Shown: positions 1-7,007 of the stretch, one piece after another
How the letters are laid out: each line of letters starts with the position of its first letter
How positions within the stretch are numbered: position 1 is the first letter of the stretch
From: SAR202 cluster bacterium Io17-Chloro-G7
Lineage (GTDB): Bacteria > Chloroflexota > Dehalococcoidia > UBA3495
DNA length: 15,039 nucleotides
Direction of reading: 5' to 3'
Assembly: GCA_002817055.1 (NCBI GenBank)
Contig: MUCU01000036.1
Coordinates: forward strand, 1-15,039
The notes under the pieces: model-generated
Databases searched by the model: none
The model's input: the letters and a program-made list of their open reading frames with translations, nothing else
What the model was told of the DNA's origin: nothing
Made by a program: the position numbers and the translations under genes

Positions 1-28
1 AGGTGGATCGAATAAGGGTAGGTTGAGC

Positions 29-955
29 ATGCGAATAGGGGTAATGGGCGCTGGCAGCATCGGCGGCTACTTCGGTGGCATGTTGGCCCGGGGCGGGAAT
101 CAGGTAGCTTTGATCGCCCGTGGTGGACACTTGGCCGCCATCTCCCAACGTGGCCTGAAGGTGGTCAGAGACGAGGAAGAATTCACAGTCCATTGCGATG
201 CGACAGATGACCCTAGTCAAGTTGGGGCGGTTGATCTGGCGCTGCTGACCGTCAAAGCCTACCAAAACCCGCAGGCGTTCCTGGCAATGCGACCCATGGT
301 CGGCCCGGAAACCACCGTCTTGTGTTTGCAAAATGGGATTGATACTTATCAGGATGTGGTATCCGCCTTCGGGAAGGAAAGGGTGCTCCCAGGAGCCGCT
401 TACATAGATGCAGGAATACAAGAGCCCGGCGTGGTAACTCAGACCGGCTCGGTGGTGCGCATCGCCTTCGGTGAACAGGACGGGAGTCTTTCGGATCGGG
501 GCGCCGCAATTGCGAAATTGCTCGAAGAGTCAGGAATTACCGCCCAGTTTGAACAAGATATACGCAAGACGCTCTGGACCAAGTTCCTGTTCATCGCAAC
601 TATGGCGGGAGTGACCAGCCTATCCAGGGAAACGTTGGCCCAGTTGATGCCTCGCCCCGAATGGCGGACTGTCATTGAGGGGTGCATGCGGGAAATCGAA
701 ACGGTGGGCCGGGCCGATGGTGTTGACCTGAACGTGGACATCGTGCCGGATACCATCGCCTACATGGAAGAGTCCTTGGGCCAGATGCGCGCTTCCATGC
801 ACGCCGACATCATTGCCGGGCGCCCGCTGGAGCTGGAGGCGCTGAACGGTGCTGTGGTTCGGGTTGGCCGCGAGGTCAACGTTCCAACGCCGATCAACGG
901 CCTCATTTACGCTATGCTCAAACCCTTTCTTCTGGGCGGCTTTGACAAGACCTAG
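29..955 (+). CDS. 2-dehydropantoate 2-reductase family protein (ApbA/PanE-like)
   Basis: Predicted cytoplasmic NADPH-dependent ketopantoate reductase-like enzyme. True PanE converts 2-dehydropantoate to pantoate for coenzyme A synthesis, but many paralogs act on other 2-keto acids, so the substrate is not assured. From the ATG start it has 308 residues, normal for the family. The N-terminus carries a Rossmann dinucleotide motif, GAGSIGGYFGG (residues 7-17). TVKAYQ and LQNGID (near residues 75 and 101) match the conserved Lys and Asn regions. LWTKFLF (near 183-188) holds the helical-domain Lys, and LELEALNGAVV near residue 275 matches the family's C-terminal E-x-x-x-LNG signature. A TTG two codons upstream (position 23) is possible, but the ATG at 29 is preceded at good spacing by a purine-rich AAGGGTAGG. 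No pantothenate genes are nearby. The next gene follows after 66 bases on the same strand. Confidence 0.88.
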   Translation: MRIGVMGAGSIGGYFGGMLARGGNQVALIARGGHLAAISQRGLKVVRDEEEFTVHCDATDDPSQVGAVDLALLTVKAYQNPQAFLAMRPMVGPETTVLCLQNGIDTYQDVVSAFGKERVLPGAAYIDAGIQEPGVVTQTGSVVRIAFGEQDGSLSDRGAAIAKLLEESGITAQFEQDIRKTLWTKFLFIATMAGVTSLSRETLAQLMPRPEWRTVIEGCMREIETVGRADGVDLNVDIVPDTIAYMEESLGQMRASMHADIIAGRPLELEALNGAVVRVGREVNVPTPINGLIYAMLKPFLLGGFDKT

Positions 956-1021
956 GCGCAGCATTAGGATGGCCTAAGTCTTGGCATAGACGCATAAGAG
1001 CCCAAATGAGGTTATCGATTT

Positions 1022-1474
1022 ATGGACGCAACCATCGTATCCCACATCGCTATTTGTGTTCGCGACCTGGACAAGTCGTTGGCTTTCTACCGCGACATAC
1101 TGGGTATGCATGTTACCTTCGACCAAATACAAGATACCAGCCAGGGCGGGTTGCCCAATATCTACAAGCATCCGCGCAAGACTCGACGCACCGTGCACGT
1201 GCGCTATGGCGAAGGGCATACTTCACCATCACTAGTGCTGACTACCCATCCTGGCGAAGATGCTGATGGTGGGCCGATAAAGCTGGACCAGATAGGCATT
1301 AGCCACCTGTCCTTTACTGTGAGCGACGTCAAGTCATTGGGAGAGGAGTTGGTTTCCAAAGGAGTGGGGCTAGCGGCCCCGATGGAGGCTTTCACCAGTC
1401 CAGACGGCCGTGTCAGCAGCATATTCGTCTACGACCCAGACGGCATTTTGCTTCAGTTTGATGATCACGGCTAA
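1022..1474 (+). CDS. Glyoxalase/VOC superfamily protein, copy 1
   Basis: A 150-residue vicinal-oxygen-chelate protein with two beta-alpha-beta-beta-beta modules. The first module begins SHIAICVRDLDKSLAFYRDILGM (residues 7-29, written here in part as the typical VOC opening helix). The second begins ISHLSFTVSDV near residue 93. Candidate metal ligands are His8 and His95. The usual C-terminal Glu of metal-binding VOC enzymes appears to be Gln145 in DPDGILLQF, so it may use a different metal site or bind a ligand without glyoxalase chemistry. GAGGT lies nine bases before the ATG. It is a clear tandem paralog of the next gene: both share the opening block, KTRRTVH, PIKLDQ and FDPDG/YDPDG segments. 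The substrate cannot be told; VOC members include lactoylglutathione lyases, epimerases, dioxygenases and resistance proteins. Confidence 0.88.
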   Translation: MDATIVSHIAICVRDLDKSLAFYRDILGMHVTFDQIQDTSQGGLPNIYKHPRKTRRTVHVRYGEGHTSPSLVLTTHPGEDADGGPIKLDQIGISHLSFTVSDVKSLGEELVSKGVGLAAPMEAFTSPDGRVSSIFVYDPDGILLQFDDHG

Positions 1475-1627
1475 AGCGCCTCTGATAATCTGCACTGGTA
1501 CAAAATGGAAATAGCTCTACTCCGAACCATCACTCTGAATCGTGTCGAAGAATGGCTCAAACGGTCCAAAAACATGATTGCAGCAGCGACAATGCTGTAA
1601 GGACCCACCTGAAGGAGGTAACATACC

Positions 1628-2083
1628 ATGGAAGCAACCGGGATTTCGCATATTGCGGTTTGCGTGCGTGACATGGATAAGTCATTGGCCTTTTACCGGG
1701 ACATCCTTGGCATGGTGGCTACCAAGGACCAGATCGAGGATACCAGCACCGGTGGTTTAACCCACACCTATGCACACTCCCGAAAAACCCGGCGAACCGT
1801 GCATCTGTCCTACAGCGAGGGCCAACCAACTTTTCTGGTGATGACCAGCCACCCCGGCGACGCAGCCGACGGCGAGCCCATCAAGCTCGACCAAGTGGGA
1901 GTTAGTCACGTTTCCTTTAGCGTGAATAACCTGCGAGGTCTGGCGGACGAGTTAATCGCCAAGGGCGTGGAAATCGCTGGCGGCATTGAGGCCCTTTCTG
2001 ACGCCCAGGGAAATGTTCGGACCTTTTTCGCCTTCGACCCCGACGGCATACTGGTCCAGTTTGACAGCGGCGTCGCCGCTTAG
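1628..2083 (+). CDS. Glyoxalase/VOC superfamily protein, copy 2
   Basis: A 151-residue VOC-fold protein and close tandem paralog of the gene 153 bases upstream. It has the same architecture: SHIAVCVRDMDKSLAFYRD at residues 7-25, KTRRTVHLSY around 53-62, a second module starting VSHVSFSVNNL near 92, and the end motif FDPDGILVQF. His8 and His94 are candidate ligands, and again Gln144 sits where a metal-binding Glu is usual. A strong AGGAGG (1613-1618) lies nine bases before the ATG, much stronger than the site before copy 1, so this copy is probably the better translated one. The 153-base gap holds only a 31-codon open frame without a ribosome binding site. Substrate unknown. The pair most likely arose by tandem duplication and then diverged. 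Confidence 0.88.
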   Translation: MEATGISHIAVCVRDMDKSLAFYRDILGMVATKDQIEDTSTGGLTHTYAHSRKTRRTVHLSYSEGQPTFLVMTSHPGDAADGEPIKLDQVGVSHVSFSVNNLRGLADELIAKGVEIAGGIEALSDAQGNVRTFFAFDPDGILVQFDSGVAA

Positions 2084-2095
2084 GCTTGGTCGATT

Positions 2096-2614
2096 GTGGT
2101 CAGCAGCCATGCCGACAGCCATGACCTGGACAAACTAAACCGGTGGCGACAGGGGTTGGCCGAGGCCGGGCCATCCCGGTTCCCGGTCTATGCGGTATTC
2201 TTAGTCGGGCTGGAAGACCGTGGGGCTCATGACGTATTCCGGGAATTTCGATCCAGCTTCGAAGAACGCGACGTCCCTTATGAGAACCTGGTCATTTTCG
2301 GTCAACACGGGGTGTCCAAAACGTTGCAGGGTCTGAGCACTGCCTTTGGAACATCCCAGACCGATATCCCGCTGCTGGCCTTGTTCTCCAACCCGAATAC
2401 CCGGGAGTTCCACACACTTCCACTAGTCGAGGGCAACTTCAGCGAAACGGGGGGAGGAAATCTGTGGCGGGACGTTCTGAGCCACATAGAATCAGCTTCG
2501 GATGCTGGCGTGAAGACCATGGGGTTGGAGTCGATGACAGAAATTACGACACGCTCGCTAAATGAGATCTCTTTGGAGGCGGTATTAAATAGCTCGTCAA
2601 TGCGGCAACCATAG
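2096..2614 (+). CDS. Hypothetical protein, 172 aa, no recognised family
   Basis: I do not recognise this protein. It starts at a GTG twelve bases after the stop of VOC copy 2, which points to co-transcription with it, though the upstream ribosome binding site is weak. It looks soluble, with no signal peptide or membrane helix. The middle has alternating hydrophobic strands and charged helices (VYAVFLVGLEDRG, then YENLVIFGQHG, then IPLLALFSNPN), which looks like a small alpha/beta fold. The last 35 residues are Ser/Thr-rich and probably loosely folded. The reading frame is open throughout and codon use is like that of its neighbours. The gene ends just before a triple 14-bp repeat and a strong terminator, so it is probably the last gene of its unit. 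Confidence 0.7.
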   Translation: MVSSHADSHDLDKLNRWRQGLAEAGPSRFPVYAVFLVGLEDRGAHDVFREFRSSFEERDVPYENLVIFGQHGVSKTLQGLSTAFGTSQTDIPLLALFSNPNTREFHTLPLVEGNFSETGGGNLWRDVLSHIESASDAGVKTMGLESMTEITTRSLNEISLEAVLNSSSMRQP

Positions 2615-2655
2615 CGAAACCAGCAACGCGAAGCCAGCAACGCGAAACCAGCAAC
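2614..2655. repeat. Three tandem copies of a 14-bp repeat
   Basis: The unit GCGAAACCAGCAAC occurs at 2614-2627, 2628-2641 (one A-to-G change) and 2642-2655, with no spacer. It starts on the last base of the stop codon of the hypothetical gene and ends nine bases before the terminator stem. It is most simply a replication-slippage microduplication. Confidence 0.9.
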
Positions 2656-2663
2656 GGATAATA

Positions 2664-2692
2664 AAAAAGGGCGCTCTCACAGCGCCCTTTTT
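2664..2692. terminator. Bidirectional Rho-independent terminator
   Basis: A perfect 12-bp stem, AAAAAGGGCGCT (2664-2675) with AGCGCCCTTTTT (2681-2692), encloses a five-base CTCAC loop. The A-run on one side and T-run on the other give a U-tract in both directions. It sits between two convergent units, the + strand VOC/hypothetical genes and the - strand DUF1326/DUF2182 genes, and can end both. Confidence 0.93.
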
Positions 2693-2718
2693 CCTTATCA
2701 GCCCATTGGTCCGTGTTC

Positions 2719-3531
2719 CTAAGTTACAACTCCGGAGATCATCAATGCGCCCCACAGCACCAAGAGCGATCCAGTAGCCCTGCTCACACGCTCAGCGCCG
2801 GGGACGATCTTTTCCAGCAAAACAAATGCTGCCAGCGCAGCAATCCACAATAGGTTCATAACGCCCAACACGAAGAGGAGGAGCATTAGCACCCAGCAGC
2901 AGCCAACGCAGTAAATGCCGTGCTTCAGGCCCATTTTCAGCGCTCCCCCTGGGCCTTCGCGCCAATCGGTCATCAAGAACGATAGGGGCGAGCGGCACTG
3001 GGTAAGGCAAGCGTATTTCAGTCTGCTCCACTGGAAGATTCCCGCTGTCAACAAAAGGCCTCCGCCCAAATAGCCACTGGTGCTTCCTCCCATCATTTTG
3101 TCCAACAGGTCGTTGGCGTGAAGGCCCCAGTTGCCCACCGTCGCAACGGCGGCGAAACCGAGCCAAATCGTAATGTATCCGGAAAGAAATATTCCGGTGG
3201 ACACGTAGGGACGGGATTGCTCCTGCCTTCTCCGGTTGACGGTGGCGAACAACAACAGCATGGGGGCGGCGCTGGGGACCATCATCCCGGTCATCATGAC
3301 CGCCCACATCAGGAACATCAGGTAGAAATCGCCAGCGCTCCAAGAATTCAGTTGGGCCATGGCCATATTCATGCCGTCGTTGTCTTGGGCCAGGAATACC
3401 AGGTAGCCCCAAGCAATGCCAGCCACGGCCACAACGCCCGCCATGACCACCAAACGGTCGCGCTTGAGGACCGTTTCTATTGGACTTTGAGGCTGAGGGG
3501 GACCTGAATCCTGATGTGTTGCTGATTGCAT
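2719..3531 (-). CDS. DUF2182 family integral membrane protein (predicted metal-binding)
   Basis: A 270-residue polytopic inner-membrane protein of the DUF2182 family. Hydrophobic segments lie near residues 28-48, 68-97, 110-134, 152-168, 204-228, 228-242 and 252-268. The methionine-rich segment MWAVMMTGMMVPSAAPM (75-91), preceded by an MNMAMA stretch, and the paired cysteines in YACLTQCRSP (C175, C179) and YCVGCCW (C208, C211, C212) are characteristic and suggest soft-metal binding; the metal is not known. DUF2182 genes commonly sit beside DUF1326 genes, as here, where it follows the DUF1326 series by 63 bases on the same strand. It is therefore probably the last gene of that operon and reads into the shared terminator. 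An AGG lies nine bases before the ATG. Length and motifs look intact. Confidence 0.87.
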   Translation of the reverse strand: MQSATHQDSGPPQPQSPIETVLKRDRLVVMAGVVAVAGIAWGYLVFLAQDNDGMNMAMAQLNSWSAGDFYLMFLMWAVMMTGMMVPSAAPMLLLFATVNRRRQEQSRPYVSTGIFLSGYITIWLGFAAVATVGNWGLHANDLLDKMMGGSTSGYLGGGLLLTAGIFQWSRLKYACLTQCRSPLSFLMTDWREGPGGALKMGLKHGIYCVGCCWVLMLLLFVLGVMNLLWIAALAAFVLLEKIVPGAERVSRATGSLLVLWGALMISGVVT

Positions 3532-3594
3532 CTACGTTTACCTAAACCGGCACATGGCGGGTAATGAGCCGCGTAAGGGGAATCCAAATAAGAG

Positions 3595-4227
3595 TTAATT
3601 TAGTGTCAGTTTCTGTCCCCTGTATTCGAATTGGGCGAACTCGCCGTATTTGCCCGAGTGCTCGTGGGTGAATCCGCCGCTGAACCAGTACACCGACGTT
3701 GATCCCAATTCGGTGTCATTGGAAGTAAAGCCGGTGCCTTTGACCAATCTTAGTTCCTCGGTTTCCCCAGTCACAGGGTTCTTGATGGAGGCCAGCCCTA
3801 TTTCCAGGACGTTTGGCACACTCACCCGGCTGGATAAACCGTCGATAACGGTTTCAAAAGGAGCAATTATGGGCTCTAGCTCCGTTTCCGACACACTTGC
3901 CAGTATTTCAAAAGGGCCTCCGAACTTGCCGCTCAGTAGACCAAGGAGGGCGGCCCTTTGCCCTTCGTCGGCCTGTTCGTCGACGATTTTTTGAGAAGTG
4001 CCCTGTCCCAGGTGCATGGCCCCCGGCGACTCCCCTACCCAAGCCACGCATAACCCGTTGAGATTCACATCTCCGAACCGGCCTTCCCGGATTTGCCAAA
4101 CGTAGGCGCCGTGGCACGGCCCGTAGGTGGGAGGCGCATCGAAATTACAAGGGCAGCCCCAATCGCAGTTGCAAGCTCCGAGGATGCTGCCCTTTAAATG
4201 CCAGGTGGTGTCGTTGTTCTGGGCCAT
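3595..4227 (-). CDS. DUF1326 family protein, intact copy
   Basis: A 210-residue soluble protein of the DUF1326 family, whose function is not established. The N-terminal cysteine motif CNCDWGCPC (C19, C21, C25, C27) followed by FDAPPTYGPC (C38) is the hallmark and looks like a metal or redox site. GAMHLGQGT, GPFEILA, APFE and IKNPVTGE segments follow in the usual order. It is third of three tandem paralogs in transcription order, starting 61 bases after copy 2 and followed 63 bases later by DUF2182. Unlike the two copies before it, it has no stop or frameshift, and it has diverged most from them, especially in its C-terminal 50 residues. The upstream ribosome binding site is weak (GGA ten bases before the ATG), consistent with translation inside a longer transcript. 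Confidence 0.87.
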   Translation of the reverse strand: MAQNNDTTWHLKGSILGACNCDWGCPCNFDAPPTYGPCHGAYVWQIREGRFGDVNLNGLCVAWVGESPGAMHLGQGTSQKIVDEQADEGQRAALLGLLSGKFGGPFEILASVSETELEPIIAPFETVIDGLSSRVSVPNVLEIGLASIKNPVTGETEELRLVKGTGFTSNDTELGSTSVYWFSGGFTHEHSGKYGEFAQFEYRGQKLTLN

Positions 4228-4288
4228 GACAGTCCGATTAATATATCACCAAACGACGATCCATCGAAGTGATCACCGAAGTGACCAC

Positions 4289-4909
4289 CTAGTTCCCGTA
4301 GTCGACCTCGCAGACAAACCCCGCCTTGTCTGGCCAGGAGAAATCCAGTTCTCCAAAGGAAACCTTGCCCACTTTGGCGGAAACCACGTCGGCGTCTTTG
4401 AAGATGAAGCCCGATTCGTGTATAACCTTTATCCCCTCGGGTTCGCCGGTTACCGGGTTCTTGACCGGCTCAAAGGCAATGGAAATGTTGTCGCCTACTT
4501 GGACCGTGCTATTTTTGCCGTTAACTTCGAATGTGAATGGAACGAATTGGGGCTCGAGGAATTTGGAGAAAGTGGTTGCCAGTATCTCGAAAGGCAACCC
4601 TCCTGCCGCACCCGAGCCTATCTGGATCAGGGCGTCCCTTTGCTCAGGGCTCGCCTTCTCGTCAATAAAAATGGCCGCTGTGCCGTTACCCAAGTGGATT
4701 GCCGCAGGCCAAGTGCCCGCCCAGGCAAGGCTCAAGCCCGCCAGCGACACATCGCCGTAGCTGCCGGTGGTGATCCGGTAGGCTCCAGCTCCTTCACACC
4801 AGCCTTGGGTTGGCGGTGCCTCGAACTCGCAAGGACAACCCTAATCGCAGTTGCACACCTGAAAATAATCGGCGTGCCAAGACCATTTCACTTTAGATTC
4901 CGTAGCCAC
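4289..4909 (-). pseudogene. DUF1326 family gene interrupted by an in-frame amber codon (copy 2)
   Basis: Reading from a GTG at 4909, the frame gives a 206-residue DUF1326 protein closely resembling the neighbouring copies, except that codon 23 (4843-4841) is TAG. That codon lies inside the signature motif, C19-N-C21-D-stop-G-C25-P-C27. The same position is Trp in the intact copy and Tyr in the other paralog, so one G-to-A change from TGG explains it. The rest (EFEAPPTQGWC, GDVSLAGLSLAW, AAIHLGNGTA, LPFEILATT, VKNPVTGEPEG, DFSWPDKAGFV) is well preserved to the natural stop at 4289. GGAG lies eight bases before the GTG, with a stop further upstream in that frame. An ATG-less restart inside would lose the whole cysteine motif. 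A recent nonsense mutation or a base error is most likely; TAG ends other genes here, so recoding is unlikely. Confidence 0.85.
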
Positions 4910-5044
4910 GTTTTTAACTCCGGTCCTTTAATTATTAGGCTACTCTTAGGTGATGCATCAAATATACCAGCAAGTGTATGCTAGCTGTTTCCGTAGTGAA
5001 TTTTGGCTACGAAACCGGCCTTGTTTGGCCAGGAGAAGTTAAGC

Positions 5045-5602
5045 TCACCACAAGGAGGATTTCATTTCCTTAGCGGAGACGACTTCGGCTTCCTTGAAGA
5101 AGAAACCGGATTCGTGTATCACGCGGATTCCTTCCGGCTCGCCGGTTACTGGGTTTTTAATGGGTTCGAACGCCAGAGACGCAGTGTCACCCATTTTCGC
5201 ACTGCTGTTTTTACCGTTCTCGTTGAATTCAAAGGGTACGAATTGAGGCTCCAAGACGTTGGATAGCGTGGTAATAATGATCTCGAAGGGGCCGACACCC
5301 TTGGCTTGACCGGTTAGAATTTGCAATATTGCGTTACGTTGGTCGTCCGTGGCCCTTTCATCAAGGTAGGGTACGGCGGTTCCATTTCCCAAATGCAATG
5401 CCTGGGGCCAACGGGCAGCGACGCCAAAACAAATGCCGTCCAACGAGACGTCGCCGTAGCTGCCCTGATTAATGCGCCAAACCGAAACGTCCTCACAGAA
5501 ACCTGATGTAGGCGGCGCCTCAAATTCGCAAGGGCAACCATAGTCGCAACTGCATGCTTGGAAATAGTCACCGTCGATGCTCCATTTTACTTCAGTAGTC
5601 AT
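5045..5602 (-). CDS. DUF1326 family protein with C-terminal frameshift (copy 1 of operon)
   Basis: The open frame encodes 185 residues with the full cysteine motif CSCDYGCPC (C17, C19, C23, C25; C36 follows), ALHLGNGTA, GPFEII, EPQFVPFEF and IKNPVTGEPEG, so it is DUF1326. It stops early at a TGA (5047-5045). Shifting frame by one base near 5050-5051 restores the expected tail, FGELNFSWPNKAGFV and onward, to a TAG at 4981-4983. The whole span 4981-5602 is 622 bases, one more than the 621 of copy 2, so a single inserted base explains the break. The product lacks the last 22 or so residues, beyond the cysteine motif, and may still fold. It is the first gene of the - strand operon, with AGGAGAGGG just upstream of the ATG. 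A sequencing error is an equal possibility. Confidence 0.85.
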   Translation of the reverse strand: MTTEVKWSIDGDYFQACSCDYGCPCEFEAPPTSGFCEDVSVWRINQGSYGDVSLDGICFGVAARWPQALHLGNGTAVPYLDERATDDQRNAILQILTGQAKGVGPFEIIITTLSNVLEPQFVPFEFNENGKNSSAKMGDTASLAFEPIKNPVTGEPEGIRVIHESGFFFKEAEVVSAKEMKSSLW

Positions 5603-5612
5603 TTCCCTCTCC

Positions 5613-5648
5613 TCATTTTAATGCTGAGCTTCATTTTAACTCTGAGCT
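5613..5648. repeat. 18-bp tandem duplication upstream of the DUF1326 operon
   Basis: TCATTTTAATGCTGAGCT (5613-5630) is followed directly by TCATTTTAACTCTGAGCT (5631-5648), with 16 of 18 bases the same. It lies just upstream of the ribosome binding site of the first DUF1326 gene (- strand), inside its probable leader. It could be a duplicated regulator site or simple slippage. Confidence 0.75.
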
Positions 5649-6115
5649 CCAATAGCAAATGCCTATGATCGGATAACCATGGTCTCCATATTACCGTCAC
5701 AGACAGAGGTTAACCCCACATCTTCACAGCGAACGGATTATATTCGCCTGAACGGTGTGTGTATAGAGCTTTTGCGTCAATAATCCGAGATGCTCAATAT
5801 TAACGACCACTCCCCATCTGGGGCGGTTTGGTGGGTATTACCGCCTGCATAAGCAGGAACAGGAGCGCGCCTTTTCGAGCCTTTTTTCGTATAGACCATC
5901 ATTCTCATAGGGGCTCATAGGCGGGTATGCGTTGACCACGGGCTTGGTGGGGGTTAATATGATGCGGGTAAAGCTGAAGAGACGCTTGCGATCGGGTTCC
6001 CGTTCCAAGCAAAAGCTTTCCAATTTGTGGGCACCATCTACAGCCACCGGTACTAGTCGATTAAGGCCGCCACTTAGTTGATGCTGGTGTATGCGGGTGT
6101 TACCATAACGCACCG
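5649..6115. other. Divergent intergenic region, no convincing gene
   Basis: About 470 bases between the divergent DUF1326 operon (-) and molybdenum hydroxylase operon (+), so promoters for both should lie here. I found no clear consensus promoter. Two small hairpins are visible: CCCC-ATCT-GGGG (5812-5823) and CCTGC-ATAA-GCAGG (5844-5857). On the - strand a frame stays open from about 6110 to 5838 and continues into the antisense of the next gene. Its peptide (for example LVPVAVDGAHKLESFCL) is not obviously random, but I cannot match it to a family and it has no ribosome binding site. It may be a gene relic. Confidence 0.4.
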
Positions 6116-6121
6116 AGGAGG
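6116..6121 (+). promoter_or_regulatory. Shine-Dalgarno site that sets the start of the FAD subunit
   Basis: A perfect AGGAGG. It overlaps the GTG at 6121, which therefore cannot be an efficient start, and lies eight bases before an in-frame TTG at 6130, ideal spacing. The start is thus assigned to TTG 6130. Confidence 0.75.
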
Positions 6122-6129
6122 TGGGCCAA

Positions 6130-7005
6130 TTGGAATGGATTGATTTCGCAACCCCAAAAACGATAAGTGAAGCCGTGGAAATGTTGGCTTCAAAGGGAGA
6201 CCGGGCCAGGGCGATGGCCGGTGGTACTGACGTTCTGGTGCAGCTGAGAGGCGGCCGCCGCACCGCTGATTTGGTCGTGGACGTCAAGGGTATTCCGGAG
6301 TTGAACGAGTTGTCGTACAGCGCCCAGGGCGGCCTGACGTTGGGCGCGGCCGTGCCTTGCTACCGGATTTATGAAAACCAGGCCGTGATAACCAATTACC
6401 CTGGACTGATCGACGCCGCATCATTGATAGGGGGCATACAGATTCAAGGCCGGGCCAGTATCGGCGGCAATTTGTGCAATGCCTCTCCCAGCGGTGATTC
6501 CATACCGCCTGTTATTGCCTTGGGCGGTGTGGCCAATATTGCCGGTCCCAACGGCACCCGCCAAGTAGCGGCTGAGGATTTCTGCACCGGACCAGGGCGA
6601 AGTGTCCTGGAGAACGGTGAGATTCTAGTTTCCCTGAGTTTTCCGGCGCCGCAAGCCCATTCTGGCGCAAACTATCTGCGGTTTATACCCCGAAATGAAA
6701 TGGATATTGCTGTGGCCGGCGTGGGAAGCTCGGTGGTCTTGGATGCCTCGGGCCAGAACATCGTGTCCGCACGAATTTCGCTGGCGTCCGTTGCCCCAAC
6801 ACCGCTGTATTGCCAAGATGCCAGCGATAGCTTGGCTGGCAAGGCAGTTTCCGAAGCAGCCATACAGGAAGCCTCGGAAAAGGCAATGGCCGACGCCAAA
6901 CCCATTGATGACATGAGAGGCACGGTACGGCAGCGGGTGCACCTAGTTGGTGTTTTGACCCGGCGCACGCTAAATAACGCCATTGAAAGGGCCAGAGGTG
7001 GATAG
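6130..7005 (+). CDS. FAD-binding medium subunit of a molybdenum hydroxylase (CoxM/XdhB-like)
   Basis: The FAD subunit of a three-part molybdenum hydroxylase; it passes electrons from the iron-sulfur subunit to an acceptor. From the TTG start it has 291 residues, normal for CoxM-type subunits. Near the N-terminus FATPKTISEAVEML is the typical opening. AMAGGTDVLVQLR (about 28-40) and RASIGGNLCNASPSGD (about 108-123) are the two FAD/pyrophosphate-binding motifs of the family. FIPRNEMDIAVAGVG near 190-204 matches the domain end, and a C-terminal CoxM-type domain follows (ISLASVAPTP). It leads an operon in the order medium-small-large, two bases before the small-subunit ATG, as in coxMSL loci. An AGGAGG directs the TTG start; GTG at 6121 would add three residues. 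Confidence 0.92.
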   Translation: MEWIDFATPKTISEAVEMLASKGDRARAMAGGTDVLVQLRGGRRTADLVVDVKGIPELNELSYSAQGGLTLGAAVPCYRIYENQAVITNYPGLIDAASLIGGIQIQGRASIGGNLCNASPSGDSIPPVIALGGVANIAGPNGTRQVAAEDFCTGPGRSVLENGEILVSLSFPAPQAHSGANYLRFIPRNEMDIAVAGVGSSVVLDASGQNIVSARISLASVAPTPLYCQDASDSLAGKAVSEAAIQEASEKAMADAKPIDDMRGTVRQRVHLVGVLTRRTLNNAIERARGG

Positions 7006-7007
7006 AT

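Noticed and set aside
1505..1600. 31-codon open frame between the VOC genes
   Set aside because: No ribosome binding site and no recognisable peptide; probably chance.
2614..2655. CRISPR array
   Set aside because: The 14-bp repeats are directly adjacent with no spacers.
4841..4843. Pyrrolysine at the TAG in DUF1326 copy 2
   Set aside because: TAG is the normal stop of several genes in this window, including this one, and the paralogs have Trp or Tyr there, so a nonsense change or base error is simpler.
5045..5053. Programmed frameshift in DUF1326 copy 1
   Set aside because: No slippery run or downstream structure is evident, and the neighbouring copies are in a single frame.
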